Assembly (NCBI GenBank): GCA_034401795.1
Contig: CM067373.1
Span: forward strand, 88,373,448-88,437,447
DNA from: Chaetoderma sp. LZ-2023a
Taxonomy: Eukaryota > Mollusca > Caudofoveata > Chaetodermatida > Chaetodermatidae
Reading direction: 5' to 3'
Length of the DNA stretch: 64,000 nucleotides
The notes below the pieces were generated by a model. That model saw nothing but the letters and a program-made list of their open reading frames with translations, searched no databases and was not told the origin of the DNA. Below, piece by piece: positions 23,663 to 34,767 of the stretch (positions are counted from its first letter, which is position 1; each line of letters opens with the position of its first letter). The position numbers and the translations under genes are program-made.

Positions 23663-23790
23663 TAGTGATTGAACGGTAAGTATGTTTTATAGTGGTTAAT
23701 AAAACTACAGACCAACCCACAAGGGGGTTCTGTTGGGGGTTGTTATTACACCACAAAAACATCTATACCATTCAATCACTACTTGCTAAA
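23663..23790 (-). repeat. DIRS internal complementary region
   Basis: 23663-23710 is the reverse complement of the right outer end 23274-23321 (one mismatch in 48). 23740-23790 is the reverse complement of the left outer end 32384-32434 (two mismatches in 51). The two halves are separated by 29 bp (23711-23739). In DIRS-1 such a region templates completion of the ends through a circular junction; that role here is by analogy. Confidence 0.9.
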
Positions 23791-24015
23791 CCTGTAGATT
23801 TGGTCAGTGCCCCACTTAAAACCTTTGGTGGGTGGAGATTTCAGAATCGTTAAACAAGGATAAAAATTAAACAAATCATATCCAAATGTTAATAACATAA
23901 CATAATAGTGCACCTTAATCAATCACACAGTGATTATCAAACAAGGAAAACTTTAAACGTAAAGAAATAAATAAAACTAAAGAAAACTCTCACCATTTCT
24001 CACAGACGCACAGTC
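23791..24015 (-). other. DIRS 3' untranslated region
   Basis: Lies between the recombinase stop codon (24016-24018) and the internal complementary region. No coding potential was seen. Confidence 0.6.
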
Positions 24016-25093
24016 TTAATGAAAATGGTTGGATGTGCTTGGTAAATGGTCTTCAGCTTTTTTAGTTAAAATCGTAATACTATGCAAAAAGGAGGCCGCT
24101 GCACTCTGATCCTTTAAATAAAACGAAAAGATTTCCAGCCTGTGACCTGCATGACCTCATCTAACGAAGAGCCAGTGAAAAGAGCGAGAGCTAGCCATTC
24201 CCCTAACATCGTCAGCTTTTACATGAGATAGATTACCTTGTTCAGGAGAAGCAATCTCGTAAAAAAAGTTTGATGGTCTCACAAATCCATCTGGCAATCA
24301 TAGTCTTAGAGACTAGTCTGCCTCTGGGACGGATCAGACCTTTTAAAATTGGTTTGGCGCTTGTAAACCTTTAATGCCCTGAGAGGACACCAAAATTTGT
24401 AAGATGGCGAAAAGGAAGATAATGATTTTAAAATAATCGGTTTAGCTGGGAAACGGTTAACCTGTGTCTTCGATAAAAAATTCCTTCTGGGATATAAAAC
24501 TAAACCATCCCCAGAAATGATAAATCTATCCTTTTCGGCAGAAAGAGCATGAATTTCTGAACGTCTTCTAGCAGAAGCAGATGCAACAAGAAAAACAGCC
24601 GTAAAAGTTAAAGGTTTTATACTAATAGAAGCAATAGGTTTAAAATGGTGGCCTGCCAAAACCTGAAGAACCAAGGCCAAATTCCAGGGAGGCAAAGGCT
24701 TAGCTACTGGAGGACGAATATTGCCCAATCCTCTGATAAAGCCATTAAGAATCTTCGTATCCTTGACACCAGCATTCAAAAGATAAGGAAGCGAAGAAGC
24801 CAAAGAAAATCTATAACCCTTGACTGTGTTAGCAGATAACTGTAAAGAATCAAAGCGATAAGATAAAAAATCTAACAGCTGGGGAATAGAAACAGAATCA
24901 GGCAAGAGACCATAGTCAAAATAAACCATTCTCCAAAAATCTTAAGTCGACCCTTGTGAACTCGACGGGTCGACTCCCTCCTGGCAGAATCAATAATTTC
25001 CTGAGATCTAGAAGAAACTTTGATCTCAGGGACTTGTCGCTCCATATCCTCCAAACACACAGACTGAAGATTTCTGGGTTTGGATGAAAACAC
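24016..25093 (-). pseudogene. DIRS tyrosine recombinase (integrase-like), frameshifted
   Basis: Would integrate the circular DNA form of the element. The N-terminal part (25093-24950) reads SARRESTRRVHKGRLKIFGEW, the DIRS core-binding pattern, then shifts frame. The 207-residue block 24306-24929 has LSANTVKGYRFSLA, then PPWNLALVLQVL and FLVASASARRRSEIHAL, which carries the first catalytic Arg. Downstream, VSKTMIARWICETIK and HVKADDVRGMASS (position of the second catalytic box; the usual His-Ser replaced by Asp-Asp) lead to GWKSF and FYLKD, whose Tyr codon at 24118-24120 is the likely nucleophile. At least two frameshifts and a stop make it non-functional. Confidence 0.88.
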
Positions 25094-25100
25094 ATGCCCC

Positions 25101-25511
25101 TTATTTGAGAGATCTGGGGAGACTGGAAGGAGACGAGGGAAGTCTACCGGGAGACCGAGAAGGTCTACGAAACAGATCCGCTTTGCCCAAAAGGGAGCTA
25201 TCAGAAGAACTTTGCAGAACTGGTCCGACCTTCTTCAAAACCAAAGGAATCAGGATCGTTGGAGGGAATGCATAAGCGAACATTCCTGTCCAGGACTGAG
25301 ACAGGGCGTCCACCGCCAGCGCCTGACTGGCTGGAAAAGGAGACATGAAAGAGATTTGGGAATTCAGACAGGTCGCAAACAGATCTACGTGGGGACGATC
25401 CATAAGCTTGAAAATCGTTCTGGCAACCGACCTCTTTAACTGCCACTCTGTGTGGGCGGGACGTGAGTGGACACTAAAAATATCTGATTCTTGCGGCACC
25501 GCCCAGGCCAA
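25101..25511 (-). pseudogene. DIRS RNase H C-terminus and linker to recombinase
   Basis: 136-residue frame with HTEWQLKRSVARTIF, then PHVDLFATCLNSQ, ALAVDALSQSWTG and FAYAFPPTILIPLVLKKV. This VDLFA...DALS.W.....YAFPP.ALI..VL.K block is the standard region between RNase H and the recombinase in DIRS-like and related polymerases. Its upstream end is interrupted by the S-element at 25495. The frame then runs into the recombinase N-terminus around 25090. Confidence 0.88.
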
Positions 25512-26856
25512 AAAAAGCTTGGATATTCATGAATATCCAAGTTCTGTGGCGCTTGAATAAACCAGCTAATCTCAACTAATCCAAGCTTTTAATAACTTGG
25601 AATAGCTTGGATTAGCTTGCTGGTATTGGCCACATAAAATCCAAGATAATTCAAGAAAATCCAAGAAAGGCCTAGTTAAAGTAAAATCCAAGAAAATTCC
25701 AGATAGCTTGAACATTCAAGAAAATCCGAGCTAACTTGAACATTCAAGATAATCCAAGCTAGCTTGCCGGTATTGGCCACTTAAAATCCAAGAATATTCC
25801 AGCTAGCTTGAACATTCAAGAAAATCCAAGCTAGCTTGAACGTTCAAGAAAATCCCACTTAGCTTGGATTTTATTCCAGAAAGTCCCAGCTATCTAGAAC
25901 TTCAAGAAAATCCCAGCTAATCCTAGCTTTTGAAATAGGTTAGCCATTAACATAAAATGTATGCATGTACACATAAATGCTGCCACAGAGATTATGTGTA
26001 AATATGTATGCTTAAAAACCAAAATCACCTTCATGGGAGTCGAGTTATTCAATAACAAATACAATTTCAGCCAGACATTAGCAATGTATGAGTTTCTGAC
26101 TGATTTGTCTGTTATTCTTATAGACATAGATTGTTAATGTGCCATATTATTTAGAAATCCATCATCACTGCATTAATTACACAGAACTGAAAAAGCTATA
26201 CCAAAACTGGTAATTCTGAATAAATCTCTCGAAATCAATGGAATACATACCTCAAAATACAGTTCTGTTTCCATTTAAGGTTACTGATGCTAAGCATTCT
26301 GTCTAACAGTACTGTCAGTGTTTCCAAACTATCATATTCTATATATCCATAGCTGGTAATGATCAATGCAATGAATGTACTGTTTGCTTTTTTACAAAAA
26401 CTTTTTTAATTTCCCACCAATTTATCAGGTCACGGTCACCTCTAGTCATGACTATACAGAACCTGTTCTTGCCTTAGTGCAAGCTATTTCAAGATAATCC
26501 AAGGTAGTGTAAGTGAGTGTACAAATTCAAGGATATCCAAGTAGCTTGAATTCTTTTATGTCTGACAAAACAAAGTCCTAGAAAATCCAAGCTAGCTTGA
26601 ATTCTGTCAAATCAGAAAAGTCCAAGCAAATCCAAGAAACTTGCACTTTCTCATGATGATATTCAAAAAGTCCTAGAAAATCCCAGCTAGCTTGAAATCT
26701 GAGAGGGGAGATTTTCAATAAGTTCAAGCAACTATATAAAGTCCAAGCTAATTCAAGGTAATCCAAGCTGGCATGGGTTGAATAATTTTCCAATAGCTTG
26801 GATATTCAAGAAAATCCAAGCTAATCCAAGTTAACTTGAAATTTATTTCACACAGG
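25495..26856 (-). mobile_element. S-element inserted in the DIRS polymerase
   Basis: A 1.36-kb copy in minus orientation from CCCAGGCCAAAAAAAGCTTG to TTATTTCACAC. Word repeats (AATCCAAGCTAGCTTGAA and relatives) fill 25560-25930 and 26500-26850. Between them is the core 25930-26500, with blocks CTTTTTCAGTT... and GGTCACGGTCACCTCTAGTC. The core is over 90% identical by eye to 63220-63740. The insertion postdates the DIRS element. About 20 residues of the usual RNase H C-terminus seem missing at the junction, so a host deletion may have accompanied it. Confidence 0.88.
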
Positions 26857-28265
26857 CTGACAAGAGGTTCCAAACCTCCATACAAATGAGGGAGGATCTC
26901 GTTGCCCCCTGTCTGTTGATGTAAGAAACCACCGTCGAATTGTCCGATCAAATCGAGACTTTGAAGCCCTTTACTCGATCCGACCATGAAAGGAGAGCCT
27001 TCATGACACACCACAATTCCAAGATGTTGATGTGAGCTGTCAACTCCTTCAGAGACAAAAGACAGGAGACCAACAGGGAGTTCCAGACCACTCCCATCCC
27101 TCGTGGGACGCGTCTGTGAAGATAATCACCTGAGGGGAGGACTTGACCAGAGGGACACCCCTCAGAAGCAGAGAACGATCTTTCCAAAAATCTAGATGGG
27201 GAATTAAGTGATCTGTTATGGGAATCTGATAATAAATGGAGTGAATAGACTGCTTCCAAACGGACATCGAGTACATTTGAAAAGATCTTCTCATCAGCGC
27301 CGCCCAAGGAATGACATTCTCGACGCTGACCATCAAGCCTATCACCCTGAGGAAGAATCTTGCTCTGACCGTGGAAGAAGTTGACAGAATGGCCATTGCC
27401 AATGAAATAGCCTCTACTCTTGGATCTGAAGGAAAGACTAGGCCCTGAGCCAGATCGAAAGAAACGCCTAGGTGCGTGACGACTTGAGAGGGAACTAGAC
27501 TTGACTTTTTGAGATTTAAAATCCAACCTAGGCTGCATGCCAGACTGCAAACCTCTGGAATGACTTCTGAAAGAATTGAGGAAGACTGCTTTTATTAACC
27601 AATTGTCTATATAAACATGGAGATGGATAGAATGACGGTGCAAGATTCCTGTCACGGCTGAAACTAGATGAGTGAAGAGAAAGGGGGCCATGGTCAGGCC
27701 GAAGGGCATGGCTCTAAATTGCCATACCCGATCCTTGTAGGCAAACCTTATGAACTTTCGGAAAGACGGGTGGATAAGCACATGCAAGTAGGCATCCTTT
27801 AGATCTATGGAGGAAGTCCACATGCCTGGATCTAGACTGGTGATGACCTGATCATCTGGGAGATGTCTCCATTTTGAACTTTGGTGTTAAAATAAGGTTT
27901 AACTTTTTCAGATTGATGATAGGACGCCAACCTCCTGTTTTCTTGGAAACTAAGAAAATGGTTGAGTAGTAGCCCGGGTCTACACTCCAAAGGGGAATCT
28001 CTTCTATGGCCTCCTTGACAATCATGGACTCCAACCCCTCTTTTAAGGCCACCAACTACTCCGGATTGGAAGGAACTAGTGTCCACTTGGGATTAAGAGA
28101 CAGAGGAGGAAGATGAAGGATCCAAAAAGGTGCATACCCCCAGCGAATCTGATTTACAAGCCAGGGTCCTGAACGAGGGTACGCCAAGTCTACCAGAACA
28201 GAGAAAGGCGTCCCTCCAACTGGCAAGCTGGGCAGAAGGCACTGGACCGATGGAGCCAAAGGCAC
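26857..28265 (-). pseudogene. DIRS reverse transcriptase and RNase H, multiply broken
   Basis: Copies element RNA into DNA. In order: PFSVLVDLAYPRSGPWLVNQ (28200s), an in-frame TAG at 28053-28055, AIEEIPLWSVDPGYYSTIFL and KKTGGWRPIINLKKLN, a frameshift near 27850, then SIDLKDAYLHVLIHPSFRKF, FRAMPFGLTMAPFLFTHLV and the active-site motif YIDNWLI. Most relatives have YxDDWLI, so the second catalytic Asp is Asn here. A further frameshift near 27560 leads to 27402-27049, with RNase H motif VIIFTDASHEGW. HINILELWCVMKALL follows in another frame. A TGA at about 26948 precedes SDNSTVVSYINRQGATRS (third RNase H motif). Long dead. Confidence 0.9.
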
Positions 28266-28299
28266 AAGAAGAGGAAGGGAAGAGACTGGAAGAGGAAAG

Positions 28300-31200
28300 A
28301 GAGCTGGCCCTACCGGGAGGAGACTGACTCGAAACGATCCTCCTCTGTGGATCGAGCTTGGAAATTGGAAGATCTGTTAGAGTTTGTAACTATCCTGGAG
28401 GGATACGCACCAAACTCGTCTGGCTTAAGACTCTTCCTCCTGGGAGAGGAATTAGGGCTCTTAACAGAGTTAAGAGAACCTCTCGAAATATCAGCCATAG
28501 TGCGAAAAACCTCCACAGGAACCTGGTCGCCTCTCTGCTGGGACTTAAGAACTGCCTCTGAAAGTAAAGCAAGAAAATTTGCCGACTTGAGCTGTGACCT
28601 ACACACTGACTACTTTTAAAAAGATCCGAAGAGGCCTCAACTTTGGCAGAATCCTTTTAAATTAGAGGAAAGAACTTCCCAAGTAGGACAAATGACCGAT
28701 TGAGGGGATGCAACTCGCAGATAATCATCCTTGGGAATCTGATCAGGAGCATCAAATTTTGGAGTAAGAGCAAAGTCCTTAGAATGAACATCATTCACAT
28801 AGAAGTCTAACATGTCAACTACCAAATTATCAACCGGGAGGACCTGAGGAGACAAAGAGGCGGCAGAAGATCAGACCCAAAAGAAGGAGGGTCTATAAAA
28901 AATTCATCCCCGAGAGATAGAGAAAGACTATAAGCAGTCCCCCTATAAGCCAGGGACCAGTCCTCTGAAGAGACCCTGACAGGACAAAACCTCTTCAGAT
29001 CCCTTGCCCCGACTGATTTGGGAATTGAAGAAACGGAAGAAGGATTAGGAGAAGATTGATGAGAAGTCACAAGAGACGAAAGAGTCAAGAGTTCTAGAAG
29101 AAAGAGGAGAGCAAGGCCTCCTAGATGCTTGAAGAGTAGACACAGGCAAAGAATCGGAAACTGAGGAAAATTGGTCAGAAAGAATGGGGTCAACACACTC
29201 TGCTGACCAGAAGACAAGGGAATTTGAACCAGACCACTAGCCGAAAACCTAGATAGAATGGAAAATCGAGCCGACATGAAAGAACGATCAAGGGAAAGAT
29301 CCCTAACCACAGAAAACAGGGAAAAATCCAGACCTGAATCAACAATTTGAAACTCTAACTCAGGAGAAAGCACAACAGAATCTATAGGGTCAAGATGATC
29401 ACACAAGGAAGAAGTAGAAGAGGAGGCAGGAGGAAGAGAAGAATTAAGATGAACAGAAGAAGATGAAGAGTAAACAGGATCAGAAGATCCTGGAAGGAAT
29501 TGATAGCAGTAGGAAGGCGGGAAACCCCCCGAGGAGGAGCGATAGACGAGGGTTGAAAAAGAGAAGAATTAGAAAGGAGGAAAAATCTCTAGCCAAAAGA
29601 GAAGGGGAAGAAGAAGGAAAATCCCTATGTCCCTGAACTTGAGAAGAATGAGAAAAAGGGAGCCTACAAGTACCATCAGAAGAAGCCTGAAACTACATCA
29701 CAAAAAGAAGAAGCCAAGGAGCCTGAAGACGCATCAATATTAACTAACTGGGAAGGAGACTGAGAAGATCCAAAATCTTGAACCAAATGATCCCGAATAT
29801 AATACGAGTCAGAACTATCCCTAAGACGAGGAGAAAAACCGGAACTAACCAAATTTTTATCGATAGAAACCTGACTCTTATCAACCAAATGCGAATTTGA
29901 CAAAAATTGACCCACTAGAAGAGGAACATGTAAGCCCAGGAAACTCTTGACCGGATGCGCAAACTCTAATCCCAGAAGGAGAACCGGAAACTGGAAGCGG
30001 AAGATGGCACTTGGAAAAGGCCTTAACCGGATCTTGCAGACCCTGATAATTGACCAGACCGGAAGTCTCATCAAAACCGGAAGCGGAAAGCAGATGCTTA
30101 GCCGGATCTTGAAGACCCGGAAGAGCACCTCTCAAACAGGAAGCGAAAGAGATAACACCAGGATCAGAAATGGAAACGGAAGTGCACCTACCGGAAGTCG
30201 GAAAATTAATCAGGTCCTGAGGACCCAGATATCCGGCAGGACTGGAAGAGCCGCTAGAACCAGAAGTACTATTACCGGAAGCAGAAACGGAAGTGGATAA
30301 AATTGTATCGGAAGTCGAAAAATAAACAGGATCCTGAGGACCCGGATGTCCGAAAAAACCGGAAGTCAAACCGGAAGTGGAAGTAGAAGAATCAAAAACG
30401 GAAACTGGAAGTAGCCCCGGGTCCTGCAGACCTGAATCTACTAAGCACAAACCAGAAGTGCTTGACAAACTGGAAGTTACCGAACTTCCTGACTGCACTA
30501 AGATAGGAACAGGCGGTCTATTAACATCTCTGGCTACCAGAATTACAGAAAACTTGACATTGGCATAGGCGCATGAATTGGGGACTTCCCTCGCCGACAC
30601 CACTGCTTGAGGGTAATGCCCCTCCTCAAGACTTAGGTGGGTTTTGGCCGGTGACTTACTCGAAACCACCTTTATGGGCTTATTCTTCTTCGAGTCCTTA
30701 GACTTTGATTTTGGGGACCGAATCGCTTGCCTGGACGCGAGGGAAGTTGGCTTCCCCCATTTGCGGGCATGCCCGGTAACCTTCTGGTTTTCGTCCGACT
30801 CAGGTGAAACTTCTCTAGCCACGCGAATGGCTGACGAAATCCGCTCATCTAGAGACTTGGTCAAGACCGTCGCAAAAGACTCAAATCGTGCAAAGAGCTA
30901 AAACAGCATCAGAATTAGATGAAGAGGCCCTCCACCCCCTCCGTTTCTGGAGTAGAAGATACAGAAGTACTAGCCAAAGACACACCTTTAGACTTGGAAG
31001 CAACAGAGAGGGAGCGATCAGTGGGCAACGTAGACTTTGCCAAAAGATCCTTAAAAAGGGCTTTAGAAATGGTCGATGACCATCCTTTACATATCCCGCA
31101 TATCATTAAAGGAGCACATGTAGTACATCTTAGGCAAACATGGCCTCCATACTCCACGGAGTGGACCCGATCATACTTAGTCGATGTGCATTTCACCTTC
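28300..31200 (-). pseudogene. DIRS gag-like ORF1, fragmented
   Basis: Several open pieces in different frames precede the RT in the right place and strand. The N-terminal piece (31196-30915) has CLRCTTCAPLMICGICKGW, a Cys cluster that may bind zinc. The longest (30864-29881, 327 residues) starts DERISSAIRVAREV, has a basic stretch KSKSKDSKKNKP and then Ser/Thr/Gly/Pro-rich sequence with five G(L/P)QDP repeats. Further pieces are at 29406-28819 and 28606-28310 (KSANFLALLSEAVLKSQQRG). DIRS ORF1 proteins are assumed to package RNA. I recognise this by position and composition, not by a named domain. Confidence 0.65.
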
Positions 31201-31229
31201 TCAACTGATTTAACACAATGCTAAAAACA

Positions 31230-32150
31230 ACAAGCATTCTGTAAGTATTGCTTTGCAATACATGTCCCCTACCTGGCGATACAAATCTTTAGAGATTGAC
31301 AGTCAAAAATTTCATTAATAATTGTCAAAAGCAGCTGAAGCTCGAACTTGATCTGTAACTTCTCATAACATAGCAATAAACCAGGTCTCAGTTATATATG
31401 GTGAAGGAAAAGGAAAAAGTCTTGAAAGCTGATATGTTTGTATTTCATAAGTCGAAAGGGGACATAATTCCATCAAAAAATGACGCAAATGCCTGAAACC
31501 CGAACTTGGTCTGTAATTTCTCATAATAAAGTAATGTACTAATTCTTAGTTAAATATCTCAAAAGACTGCGAGAAAAAGGGCGGAAAACTAATATTTTTC
31601 ATATTTCATAGGTCGAAAGGGGGCATAACTCCATCAAAAATTTATGCATACATCCGAAACTCGAACTTGGTCTGTAACTTCTCATAACAAAGCAATGTAG
31701 CAATTCTCTGTATAATATCTTGAGACTGCGAAAAAGATATTGAGTCTGAGATAAAGCAAACAAACGCATGCTTACAAAAGGCGGGAAAATTCAAATATCC
31801 CTAATAATAAAGGACTACAAGACTTAAAATTTCTTAGGGATATAAAACGGAATGCACTAAAATATGTTAGAAATAAGTGACTGTAATGGAAGAGAACTTG
31901 TAGGATTAACAAATGATGATGATGGCTTAGGCATGAGTGACTACCACAAAAACGGATTACTATCACGAAAACCGGTAATACATTCATAGAGTATATAAAC
32001 CATGAAATACTCAATAAACATAACTTAGGAAGGATAGACTTCATATTAGGCATAATCCTTTACAGAAGAACAAAAATATGACTGCTGAACTCGGCGCAAA
32101 GCTATAAAACTTAAACTGGTATATTTGCAGACTACTGCTTGCAGAATATT
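31230..32150 (-). repeat. DIRS 5' region with a tandem repeat of about 160 bp
   Basis: CGAACTTGGTCTGTAACTTCTCATAA occurs near 31343, 31502 and 31664 (spacings 159 and 162), with the shared block GGTCGAAAGGGGGCATAACT between. No ORF. It may be part of the DIRS leader or a separate older repeat. Confidence 0.7.
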
Positions 32151-32434
32151 TGAAAAGTGAATCTGTATCCTATTTGGGCTCCAATGATCATGCGCAGGCA
32201 TGCTTAGTGACAGGCGTCAACAAGGAGTGAGTACAGACTGGTGCCAGTCTCTATCAGGCCATATGCTGGGGGTGTACCATACCAGTAGCCTGGTTGAGGG
32301 TATATATTGAAATTGAATAGGCATTGGAGGTATATAAGCAAGCATAAAAATCTTATTCTGGTGGCTAAATGCAGAGTAGTTGATTTAGCAAGTAGTGATT
32401 GAACGGTATAGATGTTTTTGTAGTGTAATAACAA
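32150..32434 (-). repeat. DIRS left inverted terminal repeat
   Basis: Inverse of 23322-23600. The outermost 51 bp (32384-32434) are complemented in the internal region 23740-23790. The outer end reads GTGTAATAACAA on the plus strand, as at 28-39. Confidence 0.9.
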
Positions 32435-33303
32435 TGGCATGTGCGCAAATTAATGTAGGCCTACCACATACAGCCATCCTCAACCTCTCCCACCCACCTC
32501 ATCATACACACACCCATTCATCTCCGATATTTACCAATCCAGATGTTTTCAAGGATGCCATTATTGAATCCGCAATTAGGCCTACTACTGTTACTCCCTA
32601 AAGATTATTTGTCCTATACATTGAAATATTGTTGATTTTGTTCATTATTTATTGCCCAATGTTTACTGGTTGTAGCCTAGGCCTATTAATATGCGAATAT
32701 AGCTACCCATAAAACCATATTATCCTAATAGATTTTCAAGAATTAAAATATTTTGGGTTCTTGAAGAATTAGCTTCAACCTGACATAAATTATGTTATGG
32801 TATATGAAGCATATCCCGTTAAATGCACGTTTTATAAAAAGTGACCTTTGTACTAAGGACAGAGAAATATTGACCCAGCTCACAGCACCGTTCCAGGTAT
32901 GATGTCATAGCGAGCAGTGACGTGTTTTAGACTGAGGCATCATTTAATCTCATTATTGGGCTGTCTAACATATTTTCTTTCACTCCAAAGTGAGATTATT
33001 GTATTTAAATAGTGCAATAGATCATAAAATTAAGTGAAATTCGTTTTCGATCTCAAGTCCTCACAAGAGCTTTAACTCCTAGAATATCCCACTCAAGAGT
33101 TATCAACTTACATTCGTCCTTAACAGAGTAGTAATTAAAAATTTTAATGGTGGTCACACCCTTCTAAAACCCAGCTGGGCAGTGAATCGAAAATCAGGCT
33201 TCATACTGATGTCAGTACATATCCCTAGATTAGGTGTACATGTCAGAAGTTTCAATGAGATTGGATGAGAACAGAATGAGAAGTAATAAAAAGAAACAAA
33301 ATG
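32435..33303. other. no recognised feature
   Basis: Sequence right of the DIRS element; nothing supported. Confidence 0.35.
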
Positions 33304-33325
33304 ACAACAACAACAACAACAACAA
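33304..33325. repeat. (CAA)n microsatellite
   Basis: Seven CAA units. Confidence 0.95.
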
Positions 33326-33439
33326 GGCCATTAGCTTTAGTGATCTGTTCTCAATCTATTGATCTAGCATAATAATGCATATGGCCACTATGTACATTCA
33401 GCAGAGACCCGTATGTAATGCATAAAATCAAAAACCGCT

Positions 33440-34690
33440 ACCCGTGTGAAATAAAATGAAAGTTAACTTGGATTAGCTCAAATTTTCATGAATATCCAAG
33501 CTATTGGAAAATTATTCAACTCATACTAGCTTGGATTTTCTTGAATTAGCTTGAACTTTATGTAGTGTCTTGAACATCTTGAAAATCCCACCTCTCAGAA
33601 TTCAAGCTCGCTGGGATTTTCTAGGACTTTTTGAATGTCATCACGAAGAAGTGCAAGCATCTTGGATTTGCTTGGACGTTTCTGATTTGACAGAATGCAA
33701 GCTAGCTTGGATTTTCTAGAACTTTGTTTTGTCAGACATAAAATAATCCAAGCTACTTGGATATCCTTGAATTTGTAGATTCACTAATACGCTACCTTGG
33801 ATTATCTTGAAATAGCAAGGACTAAGTCAAGAACAGGTTCTGTAGTCATGTAGAGGTGACCGTGACCTGGTAAATTTGTGGGAAATTTAAAGTCTTTGTA
33901 AAAAAGCAAACAGTACATTCATTGCATTGATCATTACCAGCTTTGGATATATAGAATATGATAGTTTAGAAACACTGAGACAGTACTGTTAGATAGAATG
34001 CTTAGCATCAGTAACCTTAAATGGAGACAGAACTGTATTTTGAGGTATGTATTCTATTGATTTCCAAAGATTATTCAGAGTTACCAGTTTTGATATAGCG
34101 TTTTCAGTTCTATACAAATAATGCAGTGATCATGACTTTCTAAATAATATGGTACATTAACAATCTCTGTCTAAAAGAATAACAAACAAATCAGTCAGAA
34201 CCTGAACCAGAATGTCTGGCTGAACTTGTATTTGTTATTGAGTATTACATGTAACTCAACTATCATAAAGGTGATTTTGGTTTTCAAGCATACCAGTATA
34301 TGGTCATATATAATCTCTGTGGCTGCATTTATGTGTACGTGCATGCATTTTATGTTAATGTCTAACCTATTTCAAACGCTAGGATTGGCTGGGACTTTCT
34401 TGAAGTTCTAGATAGCTGGGACTTTCTGGAATAAAACTCAAGCTAGGTGGGATTTTCTTGAACATTCAAGCAAACTGGGATTTTCTTGAATGTTCAAGCT
34501 ATCTGGAATTTTGTTGGACTTTACATTAACCAGCAGGGCCTTTCTTGGATGTTCTTGAATTATCTTGAATTTTATGTGGTCAATACCAGCAAGCTATTCC
34601 AAGTTATTAAAAGCTGGGATTAGCTGGTTTATTAAAGCTCCACATAACTTGGATATTCATGAATATCCAAGCTTTTTTTGGCCTGGGTTT
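33440..34690 (+). mobile_element. S-element, full-length-looking copy
   Basis: About 1.25 kb from CCCGTGTGAAATAAAATG to AAGCTTTTTTTGGCCTGGG. Left word-repeat arm 33470-33830, core 33840-34380 (GAGGTGACCGTGACCTGGTA, then ACTGTTAGATAGAATGCTTAGC), right word-repeat arm 34380-34690 with the terminal CTTGGATATTCATGAATATCCAAG hairpin. No transposase ORF, so it must be non-autonomous. Confidence 0.88.
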
Positions 34691-34767
34691 TTGACTGAAG
34701 CCATATACACTATGCCAACTGCTGATATGTACTATCTAGGAATATTTGAAATCTGATCACACGAATA

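Larger units (their letters stand above)
23274..32434 (-). mobile_element. DIRS-type tyrosine-recombinase retrotransposon, nearly complete, decayed
   Basis: 9.16 kb including a 1.36-kb insertion. In minus-strand order: left inverted terminal repeat (32434 to about 32150), long 5' region, gag-like ORF (about 31200-28300), RT and RNase H (28265-26857), inserted S-element (26856-25495), RNase H-to-recombinase linker (25511-25101), tyrosine recombinase (25093-24016), internal complementary region (23790-23663) and right inverted terminal repeat (about 23600-23274). RT plus RNase H plus tyrosine recombinase, with inverted repeats and a complementary junction region, is the defining DIRS layout. 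It has no LTRs, integrase or protease. Every ORF is broken, so this is a fossil. Confidence 0.93.

Noticed and set aside
24306-24929. Phage integrase or Crypton-type recombinase
   Set aside because: It lies downstream of an RT and RNase H in the same orientation and inside DIRS inverted repeats, so it is a DIRS recombinase.
25080-25439. 119-residue plus-strand ORF
   Set aside because: Antisense shadow of the DIRS RNase H/recombinase linker, which has clear family motifs on the minus strand.
29947-30300. Plus-strand 117-residue ORF rich in Arg/Thr/Gly
   Set aside because: Antisense of the repetitive DIRS gag-like ORF; composition reflects the G(L/P)QDP repeats.
23274-32434. LTR retrotransposon or endogenous retrovirus
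   Set aside because: No LTRs, protease, integrase or envelope. Ends are inverted repeats and the recombinase is of the tyrosine type.
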